A DNA stretch of 64,000 nucleotides from Alphaproteobacteria bacterium (GCA_947475445.1 CANJLC010000001.1:248001-312000); one strand, 5' to 3'. Shown: positions 18,825 through 27,948, counted from the stretch's first letter. Translations and numbers: made by a program. The notes: generated by a model not told the origin, from the letters alone.

Positions 18825-19343
18825 ATGGCCCGCCCAGCAATCCTGTTCGACCGTGACGGCACCCTGATCGAGGATCCGGGCTATCTGTCACGTCCCGAGC
18901 AAGTGACCTGGATGGATGGCACCTTTGACGCGCTTCGCCAGTTTGCAGCCGCGGGCTATCGCCTGCTCATCATCACCAACCAGTCCGGCATCGGCCGCGG
19001 GCTGTACAGCGAGGACGACATGGCACGGGTCCATGCCCGGCTGCGAGATGACCTGACAAAGGCCGGCGTCACGCTGGACGGCATCTATCATTGCCCGCAC
19101 ACGCCCGAGGATGGCTGCGCCTGCCGCAAGCCGGACATCGCGCTGATCGCCCAAGCCGCTGCGGAACATGACCTGGACCTGGGCAGAAGCTGGATGATCG
19201 GTGACAAATGTTCCGACATTGCCGCGGGCCAAGCCGCGGGCCTGCGTACGGTGCAGGTCTATGGCCAGGCCAATTGCACGCCTGCTCCGGATTTGCGCTC
19301 CGCGAGTTTGACGGACGCCGCGACCCTGATCCTCAAAGCCTAG
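18825..19343 (+). CDS. HAD-IIIA phosphatase, GmhB/HisB-N-like
   Basis: 172 residues. Motif I DRDGTL (Asp9, Asp11), motif II ITNQSGIGRG, a Cys-rich zinc loop (CPHTPEDGCACRKP) and motif III IGDKCSDIAAG match D-glycero-D-manno-heptose 1,7-bisphosphate 7-phosphatase, an LPS inner-core heptose enzyme. No other heptose gene is nearby, so a different histidinol-phosphate-like substrate cannot be excluded. Its TAG stop shares the palindromic CTAG with the stop of the next, convergent gene. Confidence 0.85.
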   Translation: MARPAILFDRDGTLIEDPGYLSRPEQVTWMDGTFDALRQFAAAGYRLLIITNQSGIGRGLYSEDDMARVHARLRDDLTKAGVTLDGIYHCPHTPEDGCACRKPDIALIAQAAAEHDLDLGRSWMIGDKCSDIAAGQAAGLRTVQVYGQANCTPAPDLRSASLTDAATLILKA

Positions 19344-19585
19344 CGGATCGGCGCCATGGCCGGCGGTGGCACGGGCGGCAGCGGTGCGTTGGGATTGTAG
19401 CTCACCACGCCAACGGTCTGGGCGGGATTGGCGGCGCTGTCATAGGTGCTGCCGGCTTCGCCTAGATAGGGGTTCCTGTTCGGGTTGCCGGAGGATTTCA
19501 CGATGAAGGCGCCATAGGGAACCCACAGCGGCATGGCCAGCGCCAGGCCCTGTGTCAATCCCAGCAGCGTCAATCCCGGTTTCAT
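19340..19585 (-). CDS. Small proline-rich exported protein, unknown
   Basis: 81 residues beginning MKPGLTLLGLTQGLALAMP, a short hydrophobic stretch that could be a signal or anchor. The mature part is Gly/Asn/Pro-rich (SSGNPNRNPYLGEAGSTY) and ends in a proline run PLPPVPPPAMAPIR. No family is recognised. The ATG has an AGAAAAAC leader but no strong ribosome-binding site. It lies 70 bases downstream of the dioxygenase gene on the same strand. Confidence 0.5.
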   Translation of the reverse strand: MKPGLTLLGLTQGLALAMPLWVPYGAFIVKSSGNPNRNPYLGEAGSTYDSAANPAQTVGVVSYNPNAPLPPVPPPAMAPIR

Positions 19586-19655
19586 GTTTTTCTCCCGCCA
19601 AAAGATAGTGCGGCGAACATTGGCACGGCCCTGCCCGTGTTGCCAGTGCCGGGTC

Positions 19656-20240
19656 TCAGCGCGGATAGCCCGGATTGTTCTTGTCGCCCGGGGGATACCA
19701 CAAATAGGAATGCAGGATATATTTTGCCCGGTCGCGCGGCGGCAATCCGGCATGGGGAAAGGTCCATAGCGGCGGGAATATCAGCATGCGGCCCGGCGCC
19801 GGCGATACGGAAATATTGAGGTCCGGGAAGATCGTCTCGCCACCGCCCGGCGCGTTGAGGTAGATGATGGCTGTGATGAAGCGCTGGCTGTCGCCATGGT
19901 CCATCACATCCACATGCGGCGGGAAACTGTCCCGGCCATCGGGCAGGTAACGCTTGATGCGGATTTCCTCGCCGCCCGGCGCAGCGGGCCAATAAGTTCC
20001 GATCTGCAAATCCTGCCAATATTGCCTGAGGCACCCCATCAGGATGGGCGCGACCTGGCTTTGCACATCGGGCCAATGCCGGCTGACGCTGAGCTGGTCG
20101 AAGCTGTAGGAGCCTTCCGCCTGCTTGCGTTCCTGCTGGGAGGGCGACGCTTCGAAGCGGTCAATCAGGGTTTGGCATTGTTCGGGAGAAAGCGTTCGCT
20201 CATAAGCCCGTATGTAATCTGCCAGGAGTGTCTTGCCCAC
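19656..20240 (-). CDS. 2-oxoglutarate/Fe(II) dioxygenase, prolyl-4-hydroxylase-like
   Basis: 194 residues. The double-stranded beta-helix fold shows the facial triad His109-x-Asp111 (PPHVDV) and His163 (FPHAGLPP) with a 2-oxoglutarate-binding Arg171. The sequence IIYLNAPGGGETIFPDL is typical of the P4Hc group. It uses O2 and 2-oxoglutarate to hydroxylate an unknown target. It lies next to a proline-rich exported protein and a TPR protein on the same strand; the proline-rich neighbour is a tempting substrate but that is only inference. Confidence 0.85.
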   Translation of the reverse strand: MGKTLLADYIRAYERTLSPEQCQTLIDRFEASPSQQERKQAEGSYSFDQLSVSRHWPDVQSQVAPILMGCLRQYWQDLQIGTYWPAAPGGEEIRIKRYLPDGRDSFPPHVDVMDHGDSQRFITAIIYLNAPGGGETIFPDLNISVSPAPGRMLIFPPLWTFPHAGLPPRDRAKYILHSYLWYPPGDKNNPGYPR

Positions 20241-20268
20241 GCGGTGCTCAATCTATGGAGGTGATAAT

Positions 20269-20850
20269 TCAGGGCGCGTTGGCGGCAGGTTTGCGCACGA
20301 CAACGAAATCCTTGAGCCGCTCGGCGGCGGGTTCAAAGCGCGACTCCAGCTCCAGGGTCTTTTTATAATCGAGATAGGCTTCCTTGTATTTGCCCATGCG
20401 CTGGTAAGTCACGGCGCGGTTGTAATAGCCGGCAAAGGGCTGCGACGGGCCCAGTTCGATGCCGCGATTGATGTCAATCATGGCTTCGTCGAACTTGTCC
20501 TTCATGGTCAAGGCCCCGCCCCGGTCAACATAGGCATCGCCCAACAGCGGAAAGATCGCAATGCCGGTGTTGTAATCGAGAATGGCATCGTCAACCTGTT
20601 TCTGTTCCATTTTCAAGGCGCCGCGATTGACATAGGTGCCGGCACGGTCATGCGGCGACAGCGCTTCATTTTCCAGCGCGGAATTGCAGGTTCGGATGCC
20701 TATGGTGGCCTGGCCCCCGGCCCGGGCGAGCAAGTAGCAGTCATGCGCCAGCTTGTTGCCCAGCACCATGGTCACCGCCCGCGCGGGCATGTTCAGGGAC
20801 ATCAGGGCGGCGCAGGCCGCGGACAACAGGATGGCGTTTGCTGTTTTCAT
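20269..20850 (-). CDS. Exported TPR-repeat protein
   Basis: 193 residues starting with a signal peptide (MKTANAILLSAACAALM..., ending ARA). Three to four tetratricopeptide repeats follow: AGTYVNRGALKMEQKQVDDA, GDAYVDRGGALTMKDKFDEA and FAGYYNRAVTYQRMGKYKEA. TPR domains mediate protein-protein contacts; the partner is unknown. The ATG at 20848-20850 has GGAGGAGA upstream. The gene is 28 bases ahead of the dioxygenase gene, suggesting a shared transcript. Confidence 0.8.
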   Translation of the reverse strand: MKTANAILLSAACAALMSLNMPARAVTMVLGNKLAHDCYLLARAGGQATIGIRTCNSALENEALSPHDRAGTYVNRGALKMEQKQVDDAILDYNTGIAIFPLLGDAYVDRGGALTMKDKFDEAMIDINRGIELGPSQPFAGYYNRAVTYQRMGKYKEAYLDYKKTLELESRFEPAAERLKDFVVVRKPAANAP

Positions 20851-20958
20851 CCCGGTCTCCTCCCAGAGATCCAAGTGTTAGGGCAAGTTTACACCGTTTC
20901 GAGGCGCGCACAAAGGGCCGCAAGTACCCCAGTTACATTGTAAAAAGTGTTTGGGCCG

Positions 20959-21771
20959 TCAGGGAAAGGCGATGGTCAGTCCGTCGTGCGCCGGTTCAAT
21001 TCCGCGCGGCAATTCGCGCCGCAATGTCTCGTAATCCATATCCACATGCATGTTGGTCAGGATGGCGCGCCGGGGTTTTACGCGCGCGATCCATTCCAGG
21101 GTGCGATCCAGATGGGCATGGCTGGGATGGGGCGTGCGGCGCAGGGCATCGACGATCCAGCATTCCACGCCTGCCAGCGCCGCGAAGGCTTCCTCGTCCA
21201 GCCCGTCCACATCGGGCGAATAGGCGACGGGGCCAAAACGAAAGCCCAGCGAGCGGATGCGGCCGTGGTTCTGGCCGAAGGCGCGCACCGGCAGGCTTCC
21301 TCCCGGACCGGAAATATCGAAATGCGCAAAGGGCTGTGGCAGTTCATGTGCGTTCAGGATGGGCGGATAGTCGCGTTGTGGCGGCGTCCGGAAGCAATAG
21401 CTGAATTTTTTCTGGAGGGATTCCAGCGCAAAGTGATCGGACCACAAATCCAGCCGCTTGCCTGTGTTCAGCACCGTGACGCGCAATTCGTCCAGGCCAT
21501 GCGTCTGGTCGGCATGGTCATGGGTGATGAGAACGCCATCGAGCCGCCCCACCTGCGCCGCCAGCAATTGCTGGCGGATGTCCGGCGAGGTGTCCACCAG
21601 CACGCGTGTTTCGCCGCTTTCGGATTTGCGGCGCACGAGCAAGGAGCAGCGGGTGCGGCGGTTTTTCGGATTGGCGGGATCGCAGTCGCCCCAGAAGCCC
21701 GTCTCGCCCTCGCCGCCCAGGCGCGGCACGCCGCCCGATGACCCGCAGCCCAGAATGCGGACTTCAAGCAT
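20959..21771 (-). CDS. Metallo-beta-lactamase-fold hydrolase (PhnP-like)
   Basis: 270 residues. The N-terminal GCGSSGGVPR motif and the metal site THDHADQTHG, with further ligands near SPDVDGLDE and HPSHAHLD, place it with PhnP-type phosphodiesterases and related MBL proteins that follow tatD in alphaproteobacteria. Its natural substrate is not established; cyclic phosphodiester cleavage is plausible. It overlaps the end of tatD by eight bases and ends the rlpA operon. Confidence 0.87.
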   Translation of the reverse strand: MLEVRILGCGSSGGVPRLGGEGETGFWGDCDPANPKNRRTRCSLLVRRKSESGETRVLVDTSPDIRQQLLAAQVGRLDGVLITHDHADQTHGLDELRVTVLNTGKRLDLWSDHFALESLQKKFSYCFRTPPQRDYPPILNAHELPQPFAHFDISGPGGSLPVRAFGQNHGRIRSLGFRFGPVAYSPDVDGLDEEAFAALAGVECWIVDALRRTPHPSHAHLDRTLEWIARVKPRRAILTNMHVDMDYETLRRELPRGIEPAHDGLTIAFP

Positions 21772-22549
21772 GGGGACGCGTCACCTTGGTGAAAAGCCGG
21801 AAAAAATTCTCCGTGGTGGCGGTGGCGATTTCGCTTTCGCTGACGCCTTTCAATTCCGCCAGCATGCGCGCGGTATGGACGACAAAGGCCGGTTCGTTGG
21901 TCTTGCCCCGGTGCGGCATGGGCGCCAGGAACGGGGCATCGGTCTCCACCAGCAGCCGGTCCAGCGGCACGGTCCTGATAACGTCGCGCAGCGCGCTGGA
22001 ATTCTTGAAGGTGGCGATGCCGGACACGGAAATGTAAAGCCCAAGCGCCAGCGCGGCGTCCGCCAGCTTCTGGGTGCCGGTGAAGCAATGGATCAGGCCG
22101 GTGAAAGCGCCCTTCCCCATCTCCTCCTGCAGGATGGCGATGGTGTCATCATCGGCGTCGCGGGTATGCACGATCACCGGCAATTTGGCCTGGCGTCCCG
22201 CAGCGATATGGGCGCGGAAATTGCCGGCTTGTTCCTGCCGGGGCGAATGTTCATAAAAATAATCCAGGCCGGTTTCGCCGATACCCACCACCTTGGGATG
22301 GCCAGTTTCGGCCAGCAGCAGCGCCGGATCGGACAGCAATTCCTTCTGGGCTTCGTGCGGATGCACGCCCACGCTGCACCAGACATTGTCGAAGCGTTCC
22401 GCCACGTCGCGCACGCCGGGAAAGCGGCTGAGTTCGGTGCCGATGCTGAGGCAGACGCCCACCCCGGCGGCGCGCGCCCGCGCCACCACGCCGTCCACCT
22501 CCCCGGCATAGTCCGGAAAGTCCAGGTGGCAGTGACTGTCCACCAGCAT
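21764..22549 (-). CDS. tatD: TatD-family metal-dependent hydrolase/DNase
   Basis: 261 residues, amidohydrolase fold. Metal ligands are seen in VDSHCHLDF, GIGETGLDYFY, PVIVHTRDA, GLIHCFTG and LVETDAPFLAP. TatD proteins are 3'-5' nucleases linked to DNA quality control. Its ATG overlaps the holB stop as TGATG. The holB-tatD-MBL order is widely conserved. Confidence 0.93.
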   Translation of the reverse strand: MLVDSHCHLDFPDYAGEVDGVVARARAAGVGVCLSIGTELSRFPGVRDVAERFDNVWCSVGVHPHEAQKELLSDPALLLAETGHPKVVGIGETGLDYFYEHSPRQEQAGNFRAHIAAGRQAKLPVIVHTRDADDDTIAILQEEMGKGAFTGLIHCFTGTQKLADAALALGLYISVSGIATFKNSSALRDVIRTVPLDRLLVETDAPFLAPMPHRGKTNEPAFVVHTARMLAELKGVSESEIATATTENFFRLFTKVTRPHA

Positions 22550-23595
22550 CAGATCGCCCCGGCGCGGCGCGCGGTATGGGAAATATCGCGCGCCATGGTG
22601 AGCAGGGTCTGGCGCGGTTCCAGGTGCAGGCCCTCGGCGCGGACAAAGGAATCCTTGAGGCGCGACAGCGCGGCAGTCCAGCGATCCAGGTTGGCGGCCC
22701 CTTCATGGGCTTTTGCACGGATGCGGGCGGACAGGGTTTCAACAAGAAAGCCGCCCAGCCGTTCAAGCCCGTCGCTGACGCGATACAGCCGGTCGCCCAG
22801 CGCCAGCAGGGCAACAAGATCAGGATCACCGGCATTCTCGATCAGCCGGTCGGCCTCGGCGGCCAATTCGCTGCCTTCGCTGCTGGCCAGTTGCAGCGCC
22901 GCGCCAATCGAGCCGCCCGACAGCCGGGCAAGTTGCAGCCGCTCGCCGGCGCTCATGTCCGGAAGATAGGTTTCCAGCGAACCAGCCAGCGTTTTTTCGT
23001 CCAGGGATCGCAGCACCAGGCGCTGGCAGCGCGAACGGATGGTGGGCAGCAAGCGACCCGGCGTGTTGGACAGCAGCAGCACCATGGCGCGGCCGGGCGG
23101 TTCCTCCAGCAATTTCAGCAGGGCATTGGCGGCGTTGTCATTCATGTCATCGGCATTGTCGACGATGGCGACGCGCCAGCCGCCGGCCCCCGAGGTCATG
23201 CCGAAGAAGCCGGAGAGCTTTCGCACCTCGTCGACATTAAGCACGGTCATCATCTTGCCGGTCTTTTCATTTTCGCGGCGCTGGAGCAGCAACAGGCCCG
23301 GATGCGAACCGGCCGCGACCTGCATCGCGGCGGGATCGTTTGCGGGCACCGACAGGTCCGCCGCGCCGCTGTCCTTGGCGCCATAGGCAAGCAGGTAACG
23401 CGCGATGCGATAGGCCATGGTGGCCTTGCCCACGCCGGGCGGGCCGGAGATCAACCAGCCCTGGGGCGGCTTGCCGCTGCGGATGGCGCGCGAGGCCTGG
23501 GACAAGGCGATGTCCTGCCCCAGCAGCGTCGTGCTGCGCCGGGGATGGGGGAATTCCGGTTCGTCAGGCTCGGCGGTGCGGCTGCGTTTTGCCAT
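22549..23595 (-). CDS. holB: DNA polymerase III subunit delta prime
   Basis: 348 residues. AAA+ clamp-loader subunit with Walker A GPPGVGKAT, sensor region around VRKLSGFF and the LLKLLEEPP plus SNTPGRLLPTIRSRCQRL block that marks delta-prime/gamma. The Cys zinc site of DnaX is absent, as expected. The ATG at 23593-23595 is used, eight bases after tmk; the frame extends further upstream but into tmk. It sits between tmk and tatD in a replication-linked operon. Confidence 0.95.
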   Translation of the reverse strand: MAKRSRTAEPDEPEFPHPRRSTTLLGQDIALSQASRAIRSGKPPQGWLISGPPGVGKATMAYRIARYLLAYGAKDSGAADLSVPANDPAAMQVAAGSHPGLLLLQRRENEKTGKMMTVLNVDEVRKLSGFFGMTSGAGGWRVAIVDNADDMNDNAANALLKLLEEPPGRAMVLLLSNTPGRLLPTIRSRCQRLVLRSLDEKTLAGSLETYLPDMSAGERLQLARLSGGSIGAALQLASSEGSELAAEADRLIENAGDPDLVALLALGDRLYRVSDGLERLGGFLVETLSARIRAKAHEGAANLDRWTAALSRLKDSFVRAEGLHLEPRQTLLTMARDISHTARRAGAI

Positions 23596-23602
23596 GAGCG
23601 AT

Positions 23603-24229
23603 TTATAGACCGAAACGCCGCGCCACGGCTGCCCAAATTGCCGTCGCGACATCCTCTTCCGCCTGCGCCGCGTCAATCACGATGCAGCGGTCGGGATTGC
23701 GCCGGGCGGTTTCCAGGAAGGCCTGGCGCAGCCTTTCATGGAAATCGCGGTCGAAATTCTCGAATCGCGATTCCGCCGCGCCCCGGTTACCGGCGCGCGC
23801 CAGTCCCGTACCGACATCCAGGTCCAATATCAGGGTGAGGTCAGGCTTGAAGTCGTCCAGCACCACAGCGTCGACGCGGCGGATGGTTTCGCGCGCCAGT
23901 CCGCGTCCGGCACCCTGGTAGGCATAAGTGGAATCGGTGAAGCGATCGCACAGCACCCATTTGTCCGCCAGCAGGGCGGGTCCGATGGTGCGCCCGACAT
24001 GATCGGCGCGGGCGGCATAAACCAGGAGCGTTTCGGTCAGGGCATCCCAGCGTCCCGGCGCGCCATTGACCAGCAATGCGCGAATTTTCTCGGCGCCCGG
24101 CGAGCCGCCAGGCTCTCGGGTGGTAACAACGGCAATGCCCTTTGCCTGCAAGGCGGCAGCAAGGCGCTTGACCTGGGTGGATTTCCCGGCGCCCTCTCCG
24201 CCTTCAAAGGTAATGAAGCTGCCGGTCAT
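23603..24229 (-). CDS. tmk: Thymidylate kinase
   Basis: 208 residues. P-loop FEGGEGAGKST, the DR motif CDRFTDSTYAYQGAGRG with the LID region, and LDLDVGTGLARA. It phosphorylates dTMP to dTDP. The start overlaps the upstream dacF stop by four bases (ATGA), so it is coupled. Confidence 0.97.
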   Translation of the reverse strand: MTGSFITFEGGEGAGKSTQVKRLAAALQAKGIAVVTTREPGGSPGAEKIRALLVNGAPGRWDALTETLLVYAARADHVGRTIGPALLADKWVLCDRFTDSTYAYQGAGRGLARETIRRVDAVVLDDFKPDLTLILDLDVGTGLARAGNRGAAESRFENFDRDFHERLRQAFLETARRNPDRCIVIDAAQAEEDVATAIWAAVARRFGL

Positions 24230-25371
24230 TTCTTTTTGATCAGGCCCATCAGGCGCTGGAAAATGCTTTCCCGCGCCACCGCCTGCGCAGCAAACACGGG
24301 CACCGTCATGGCGGGGAATTCCGGCGCGGAGATGGTGACTGTGCCGACGCGCTGGCCCGCGGCGATGGGGGCTGTCAGGCCCGGCAGGGGTTTGACCAAG
24401 GTGGTATTGAGGCCCTTGTGCGAATCCACCTGCATGGTGATGGACAGCTGTTTCTGTAGTGCGACAGGCACCGTGGGTTCGGCGCCATCATTGACCGCCG
24501 CCTGCCCGATCACCTGCCCCGCATTGAAAATGACATAGGAGCGGAATTCGCGGAACGCCATGTCCATCACCCGGCTGGCTTCCTCGGCGCGGCGGATATT
24601 TGGGAAATAATCATTCTTGTATTGCGGATAGCGCAGGCCATTCAGCACCAGGATCAGGCGCTGGTTGCCGCGCTTGGCGGAAATGGTGATGCCATAGCCC
24701 GCTTCATCGGTATGACCGGTCTTGAGGCCGTCGGCGCCCGGCAAGGTCGAGATTACCAGGTCGCGGTTGGGCTGGCGGATATTATTCCAGGTAAATTCCC
24801 GCTCGCTGAAATAATGATAATATTGCGGAAAATTGTTGATCAGGTGACGCGACAATTTCGCTAGGTCCAGCGCGCTCATCAGCTGGCCGGGCGGGTCGGG
24901 CATGCCATCGGGATTGACGAAATACGACTGGTCCAATCCCAGCTCCTTCGCCCGCTTGTTCATCATGCCGGCAAAGCCTTCGACGGTGCCGCCAATGCTT
25001 TCGGCAACCACGACACAGGCGTCATTGCCGGACTGTATGATGATGCCGCGGATCAGGTCCTCCACAGACACCTGGGTATTCACCTTCAGGAACATGCGCG
25101 AGCCACCAGTGCGCCAGGCGCGCTCAGACACTGTCAGCATGTCGGTCAATTTCATGCGGCCATCCGCCAGCCGCTGGAACAACAGGTCCAACGTCATCAG
25201 CTTGGACATGGAGGCCGGCGGCATGGCCGACAGCCCGTCTTTTTGCCACAGCATCTGGCCAGTGCCGGCATCCATCAGCAGGGCATGCTCCGCGCTTGTG
25301 TCCATGGCAGCGGAAGCGGGCATGACGCCGAGCGCGAGAAGGCAAACCAGAAGAGGAAGAATGCGGCGCAT
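24226..25371 (-). CDS. dacF: D-alanyl-D-alanine carboxypeptidase (PBP5/DacF type)
   Basis: 381 residues with a signal peptide (MRRILPLLVCLLALGVMPASA). The three penicillin-binding motifs are present: SxxK in PPASMSKLMT, SxN in IQSGNDAC and KTG in LKTGHTDEAGYG. A C-terminal PBP5-C beta domain and a basic tail (LMGLIKKK) complete it. It trims the terminal D-Ala of peptidoglycan peptides in the periplasm. It lies downstream of rlpA, another wall enzyme, and upstream of tmk. Confidence 0.95.
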   Translation of the reverse strand: MRRILPLLVCLLALGVMPASAAMDTSAEHALLMDAGTGQMLWQKDGLSAMPPASMSKLMTLDLLFQRLADGRMKLTDMLTVSERAWRTGGSRMFLKVNTQVSVEDLIRGIIIQSGNDACVVVAESIGGTVEGFAGMMNKRAKELGLDQSYFVNPDGMPDPPGQLMSALDLAKLSRHLINNFPQYYHYFSEREFTWNNIRQPNRDLVISTLPGADGLKTGHTDEAGYGITISAKRGNQRLILVLNGLRYPQYKNDYFPNIRRAEEASRVMDMAFREFRSYVIFNAGQVIGQAAVNDGAEPTVPVALQKQLSITMQVDSHKGLNTTLVKPLPGLTAPIAAGQRVGTVTISAPEFPAMTVPVFAAQAVARESIFQRLMGLIKKK

Positions 25372-25400
25372 GAAGGCTCCGTTGCTGTGACTGGCGAGGC

Positions 25401-26342
25401 TTATTGATCCACGACGATCTGGGCGTCGCTGCTGCCCGTACCCGTGATCCGCGCCAGGGCGGCGTCCGCGTCCTGGACCGAGGAAAGCGGGCCGGTCCGC
25501 ACTCTATAGAGGGTCTGGCCGCCCCGTTGAAGGGTCGAGACATGGACATCCCCGCCGATGCTGTTCACCAGCCGCTGGGCGTTCTCCAGTTTGCTGAACG
25601 CGCCCACCTGGACATAAAAATGGGTAACGCCCGGGACGGGAACCTTGTCCACCTGCCCTGTCGGCTCGCTGGAAGCCGTGGTTGCCGGCAGGTCGGGAAC
25701 CGGCGCGGGCAGGATGCTGATGGGCGGCGGCGGTGCGACGGGGGCGCCAGGCACGATGCCCAGGCCGGAACGGTCGACCAGCGGCGTAGGCACGGCGGGC
25801 AGCGCATTGGCGATTTCCGGCGAGGTTTCGGACGGCGGCGGCGCGCCGTTCATGTCTGCCCGGCCAAGATAGGTGACGCGCACTGGGGCTGTGCCGTTCT
25901 TGACCACATCCAGCAATTCGGCCGCCCGGCGAGACAGGTCAATGATGCGGCCGCGCGCATAAGGGCCGCGGTCATTGATCCGCACAATGGCGGACTTACC
26001 GTTCTGTAGGTTTGTCACGCGCACATTAACCGGCAAGGGCAAGGTCTTGTGAGCGGCGGTCATCTGGTTGCCATCATAAATTTCACCGTTGGCGGTGGAC
26101 TTGCCGTAGAAATCCGGCCCATACCAGGATGCAATGCCGGTCTCATCGTAATCCGGCTGTTCTTGCGGGTAATACCAGACATTTCCGATCTGGTAAGGTT
26201 TGCCGACCTTGTAGACCCCGGCATTTGCCGGCACGCGGACGGTGTGACCCTCCGACTGCGGCGGGCGCGATCCAGCACAGCCCGCCAGCAGAAAGGTGCC
26301 GAAGACCGCAACACCCCTGAAAAAATGCCTGGATAAAAGCAT
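25401..26342 (-). CDS. rlpA: Septal ring lytic transglycosylase RlpA-like lipoprotein
   Basis: 313 residues if started at the ATG 26340-26342, which gives a compact lipoprotein signal with lipobox FLLAGC; an in-frame ATG at 26355-26357 is also possible. The double-psi beta-barrel catalytic domain follows (ASWYGPDFYGKSTANGE, RINDRGPYARGRIIDLS), then a long Pro-rich linker and a C-terminal SPOR domain (HFYVQVGAFSKLENAQRL) that binds denuded septal glycan. It is first in the rlpA-dacF-tmk-holB-tatD-MBL operon. Confidence 0.93.
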   Translation of the reverse strand: MLLSRHFFRGVAVFGTFLLAGCAGSRPPQSEGHTVRVPANAGVYKVGKPYQIGNVWYYPQEQPDYDETGIASWYGPDFYGKSTANGEIYDGNQMTAAHKTLPLPVNVRVTNLQNGKSAIVRINDRGPYARGRIIDLSRRAAELLDVVKNGTAPVRVTYLGRADMNGAPPPSETSPEIANALPAVPTPLVDRSGLGIVPGAPVAPPPPISILPAPVPDLPATTASSEPTGQVDKVPVPGVTHFYVQVGAFSKLENAQRLVNSIGGDVHVSTLQRGGQTLYRVRTGPLSSVQDADAALARITGTGSSDAQIVVDQ

Positions 26343-26475
26343 CGCGTCCCGAATCATGATCGTGCAGGCGCCCAACGCTAAAGCACGGAAGCAAAAGCGC
26401 AAAGCGCCCTGCTTGCCCTCCCGCGGGTACCGGGCCTAGACTTGTCCCATACCAAAACATCCTGGGGAGGTTTTC

Positions 26476-27468
26476 ATGAATTTGCGTTTGTTGATGTCCG
26501 GATTTTGCGCGGCAGCAATGTCGCTTGGCGGCCTGTCGGGGGCCACGGCACAGGAAGGCGGTGGCGGTGGTGCATCCGCCGGGCCAGCCATTCCGCAATT
26601 GGGCTTCCACCTGGTGGAGAATTTCTTTCACTATCCCGCCCATTTCACCATCGGCCGGCTTAGCGGAATCGCTGTTGGTCCCAAGGGCAATATCGTGACT
26701 CTCAATCGCGGTTATCACCCGGTGATGGAATTCAAGGCTGATGGAACCTTCACCGGATCCTGGGGCGAAGGCTCGGGAATGTTCGAAGGTGCCCACGTCA
26801 TCCGCTTCAATCCGCAAGGCAATCTGTCTTACGTGGACGCGGCGGATGACATCATTTTCCATTTTGATTCCGAGGGCCGCACCATCGGCACCCTGGGCAC
26901 CAACCCGGAGCCCTGGACCTGGACCACGCATGTGATCGAACATGCTGCGCGCGGCAAGGCGGGCTTCTACCAGGAAACCGACATTGGCTGGGGCAAGGAT
27001 GGCAGCCAGTATGTCGCCGACGGCTATGGCAATTCGCGTGTCGCCAAGTTCGACAAAGACGGCAATTTCGTGAAGGCCTGGGGTGAGCGTGGCGGCGCCA
27101 GGGGGCAATTCAACACACCCCACAGCCTGGTGGTGGACAATAACGACATTGTCTATGTCGCGGATCGCGGCAACAGCCGCATCCAGACCTTCGACAGCGA
27201 AGGAAACTTGAAGCAGGTTTGGAACCTGCCCACTGCGCCCTGGGCGCTGTGCCTGACCAATGGTCCCAATCCCGTGCTGTTCGCGGGAAGCGTCGGCAAG
27301 GTCTACAAGATCGACATCGCCACCGGAAAAATCCTGGGCCAGTTCGGGCGCCCAGGCCGCATGCCCGGCAGCATCGACTCGATCCACCAAATCGCCTGCC
27401 CGGACGAAAAGACGGTGTTCATCGCCAACCTTTATGCTTCGCGCGCCGACAAGTGGGTCGCGGACTAG
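26476..27468 (+). CDS. Exported NHL-repeat protein, peptidyl-hydroxyglycine lyase-like
   Basis: 330 residues with a signal peptide (cleavage near GATAQ) and a Gly-rich linker. At least five NHL beta-propeller blades are seen, for example GIAVGPKGNIVTLNRG, YVADGYGNSRVAKFDKDGNF and YVADRGNSRIQTFDSEGNL. The pattern resembles the lyase half of peptidylglycine alpha-amidating enzymes, a label often given to bacterial NHL proteins without proof of that activity. TGGGGAGG precedes the ATG. A strong terminator follows. Confidence 0.8.
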   Translation: MNLRLLMSGFCAAAMSLGGLSGATAQEGGGGGASAGPAIPQLGFHLVENFFHYPAHFTIGRLSGIAVGPKGNIVTLNRGYHPVMEFKADGTFTGSWGEGSGMFEGAHVIRFNPQGNLSYVDAADDIIFHFDSEGRTIGTLGTNPEPWTWTTHVIEHAARGKAGFYQETDIGWGKDGSQYVADGYGNSRVAKFDKDGNFVKAWGERGGARGQFNTPHSLVVDNNDIVYVADRGNSRIQTFDSEGNLKQVWNLPTAPWALCLTNGPNPVLFAGSVGKVYKIDIATGKILGQFGRPGRMPGSIDSIHQIACPDEKTVFIANLYASRADKWVAD

Positions 27469-27491
27469 GCGCGGGACCCTTTTGCAACGGG

Positions 27492-27520
27492 AAAAGGCAG
27501 GCTGCGAGGCCTGCCTTTTT
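27492..27520 (+). terminator. Rho-independent terminator after the NHL protein gene
   Basis: AAAAGGCAGGC pairs with GCCTGCCTTTT around a TGCGAG loop and runs into Ts; it sits 24 bases past the stop codon. Confidence 0.9.
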
Positions 27521-27576
27521 CGCTTTTGAAGCAAGACTATTGCAGCCCTCCCAGCGCTTCAGTATTGCCTAGGCAG

Positions 27577-27666
27577 GGACAGGTGGCCGAGTGGTTTAAG
27601 GCAGCGGTCTTGAAAACCGCCGTGGGTGAAAGCTCACCGTGAGTTCGAATCTCACCCTGTCCGCCA
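27577..27666 (+). tRNA. tRNA-Ser (anticodon TGA)
   Basis: 90 nt. The acceptor stem GGACAGG pairs with CCTGTCC, followed by discriminator G and an encoded CCA. The D arm (GGCCGAGTGGTTTAAGGC), anticodon loop CTTGAAA giving TGA, a long variable arm (GGGTGAAAGCTCACC type) and the T arm GAGTTCGAATCTC are all visible. The long variable arm is diagnostic of serine tRNA. Confidence 0.97.
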
Positions 27667-27948
27667 ACACAGATTCAAAAACAATGGGTTAGAATGGTTT
27701 TTGGTTTCTACCCACTAATGTACCCCCCAATAGATTCCCGATGGCGACGAGCCTAACCAGCGCCTTCAAGGCACCATCCAGCTAGCACCCAGCTTCCTTC
27801 CAAGGCCTGCCCAACAGGCCCCATAGGCCCTCTAAAATCCCCTTAGGTCAGACCCCACTCATCGCTGGGATATCGGCCACCTGCGCCACAGACTTTTATG
27901 CCCGCGCCACCCCATCTGGATGGAACGCCAGCTATGCAGTAGTCTCAC
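27667..27948. other. Non-coding, AT-richer stretch downstream of tRNA-Ser
   Basis: No open frame or known element was recognised. Base composition is lower in GC than the flanks and there are scattered stops in all frames. The position next to a tRNA 3' end and an IS fragment suggests leftover DNA from an integrated element, but no repeat of the tRNA 3' end was found within it. Confidence 0.5.

Noticed and set aside
27667-27948. Integrase remnant and attachment repeat after tRNA-Ser
   Set aside because: No repeat of the tRNA 3' end and no recognisable integrase motif could be found; only the composition and position hint at it.
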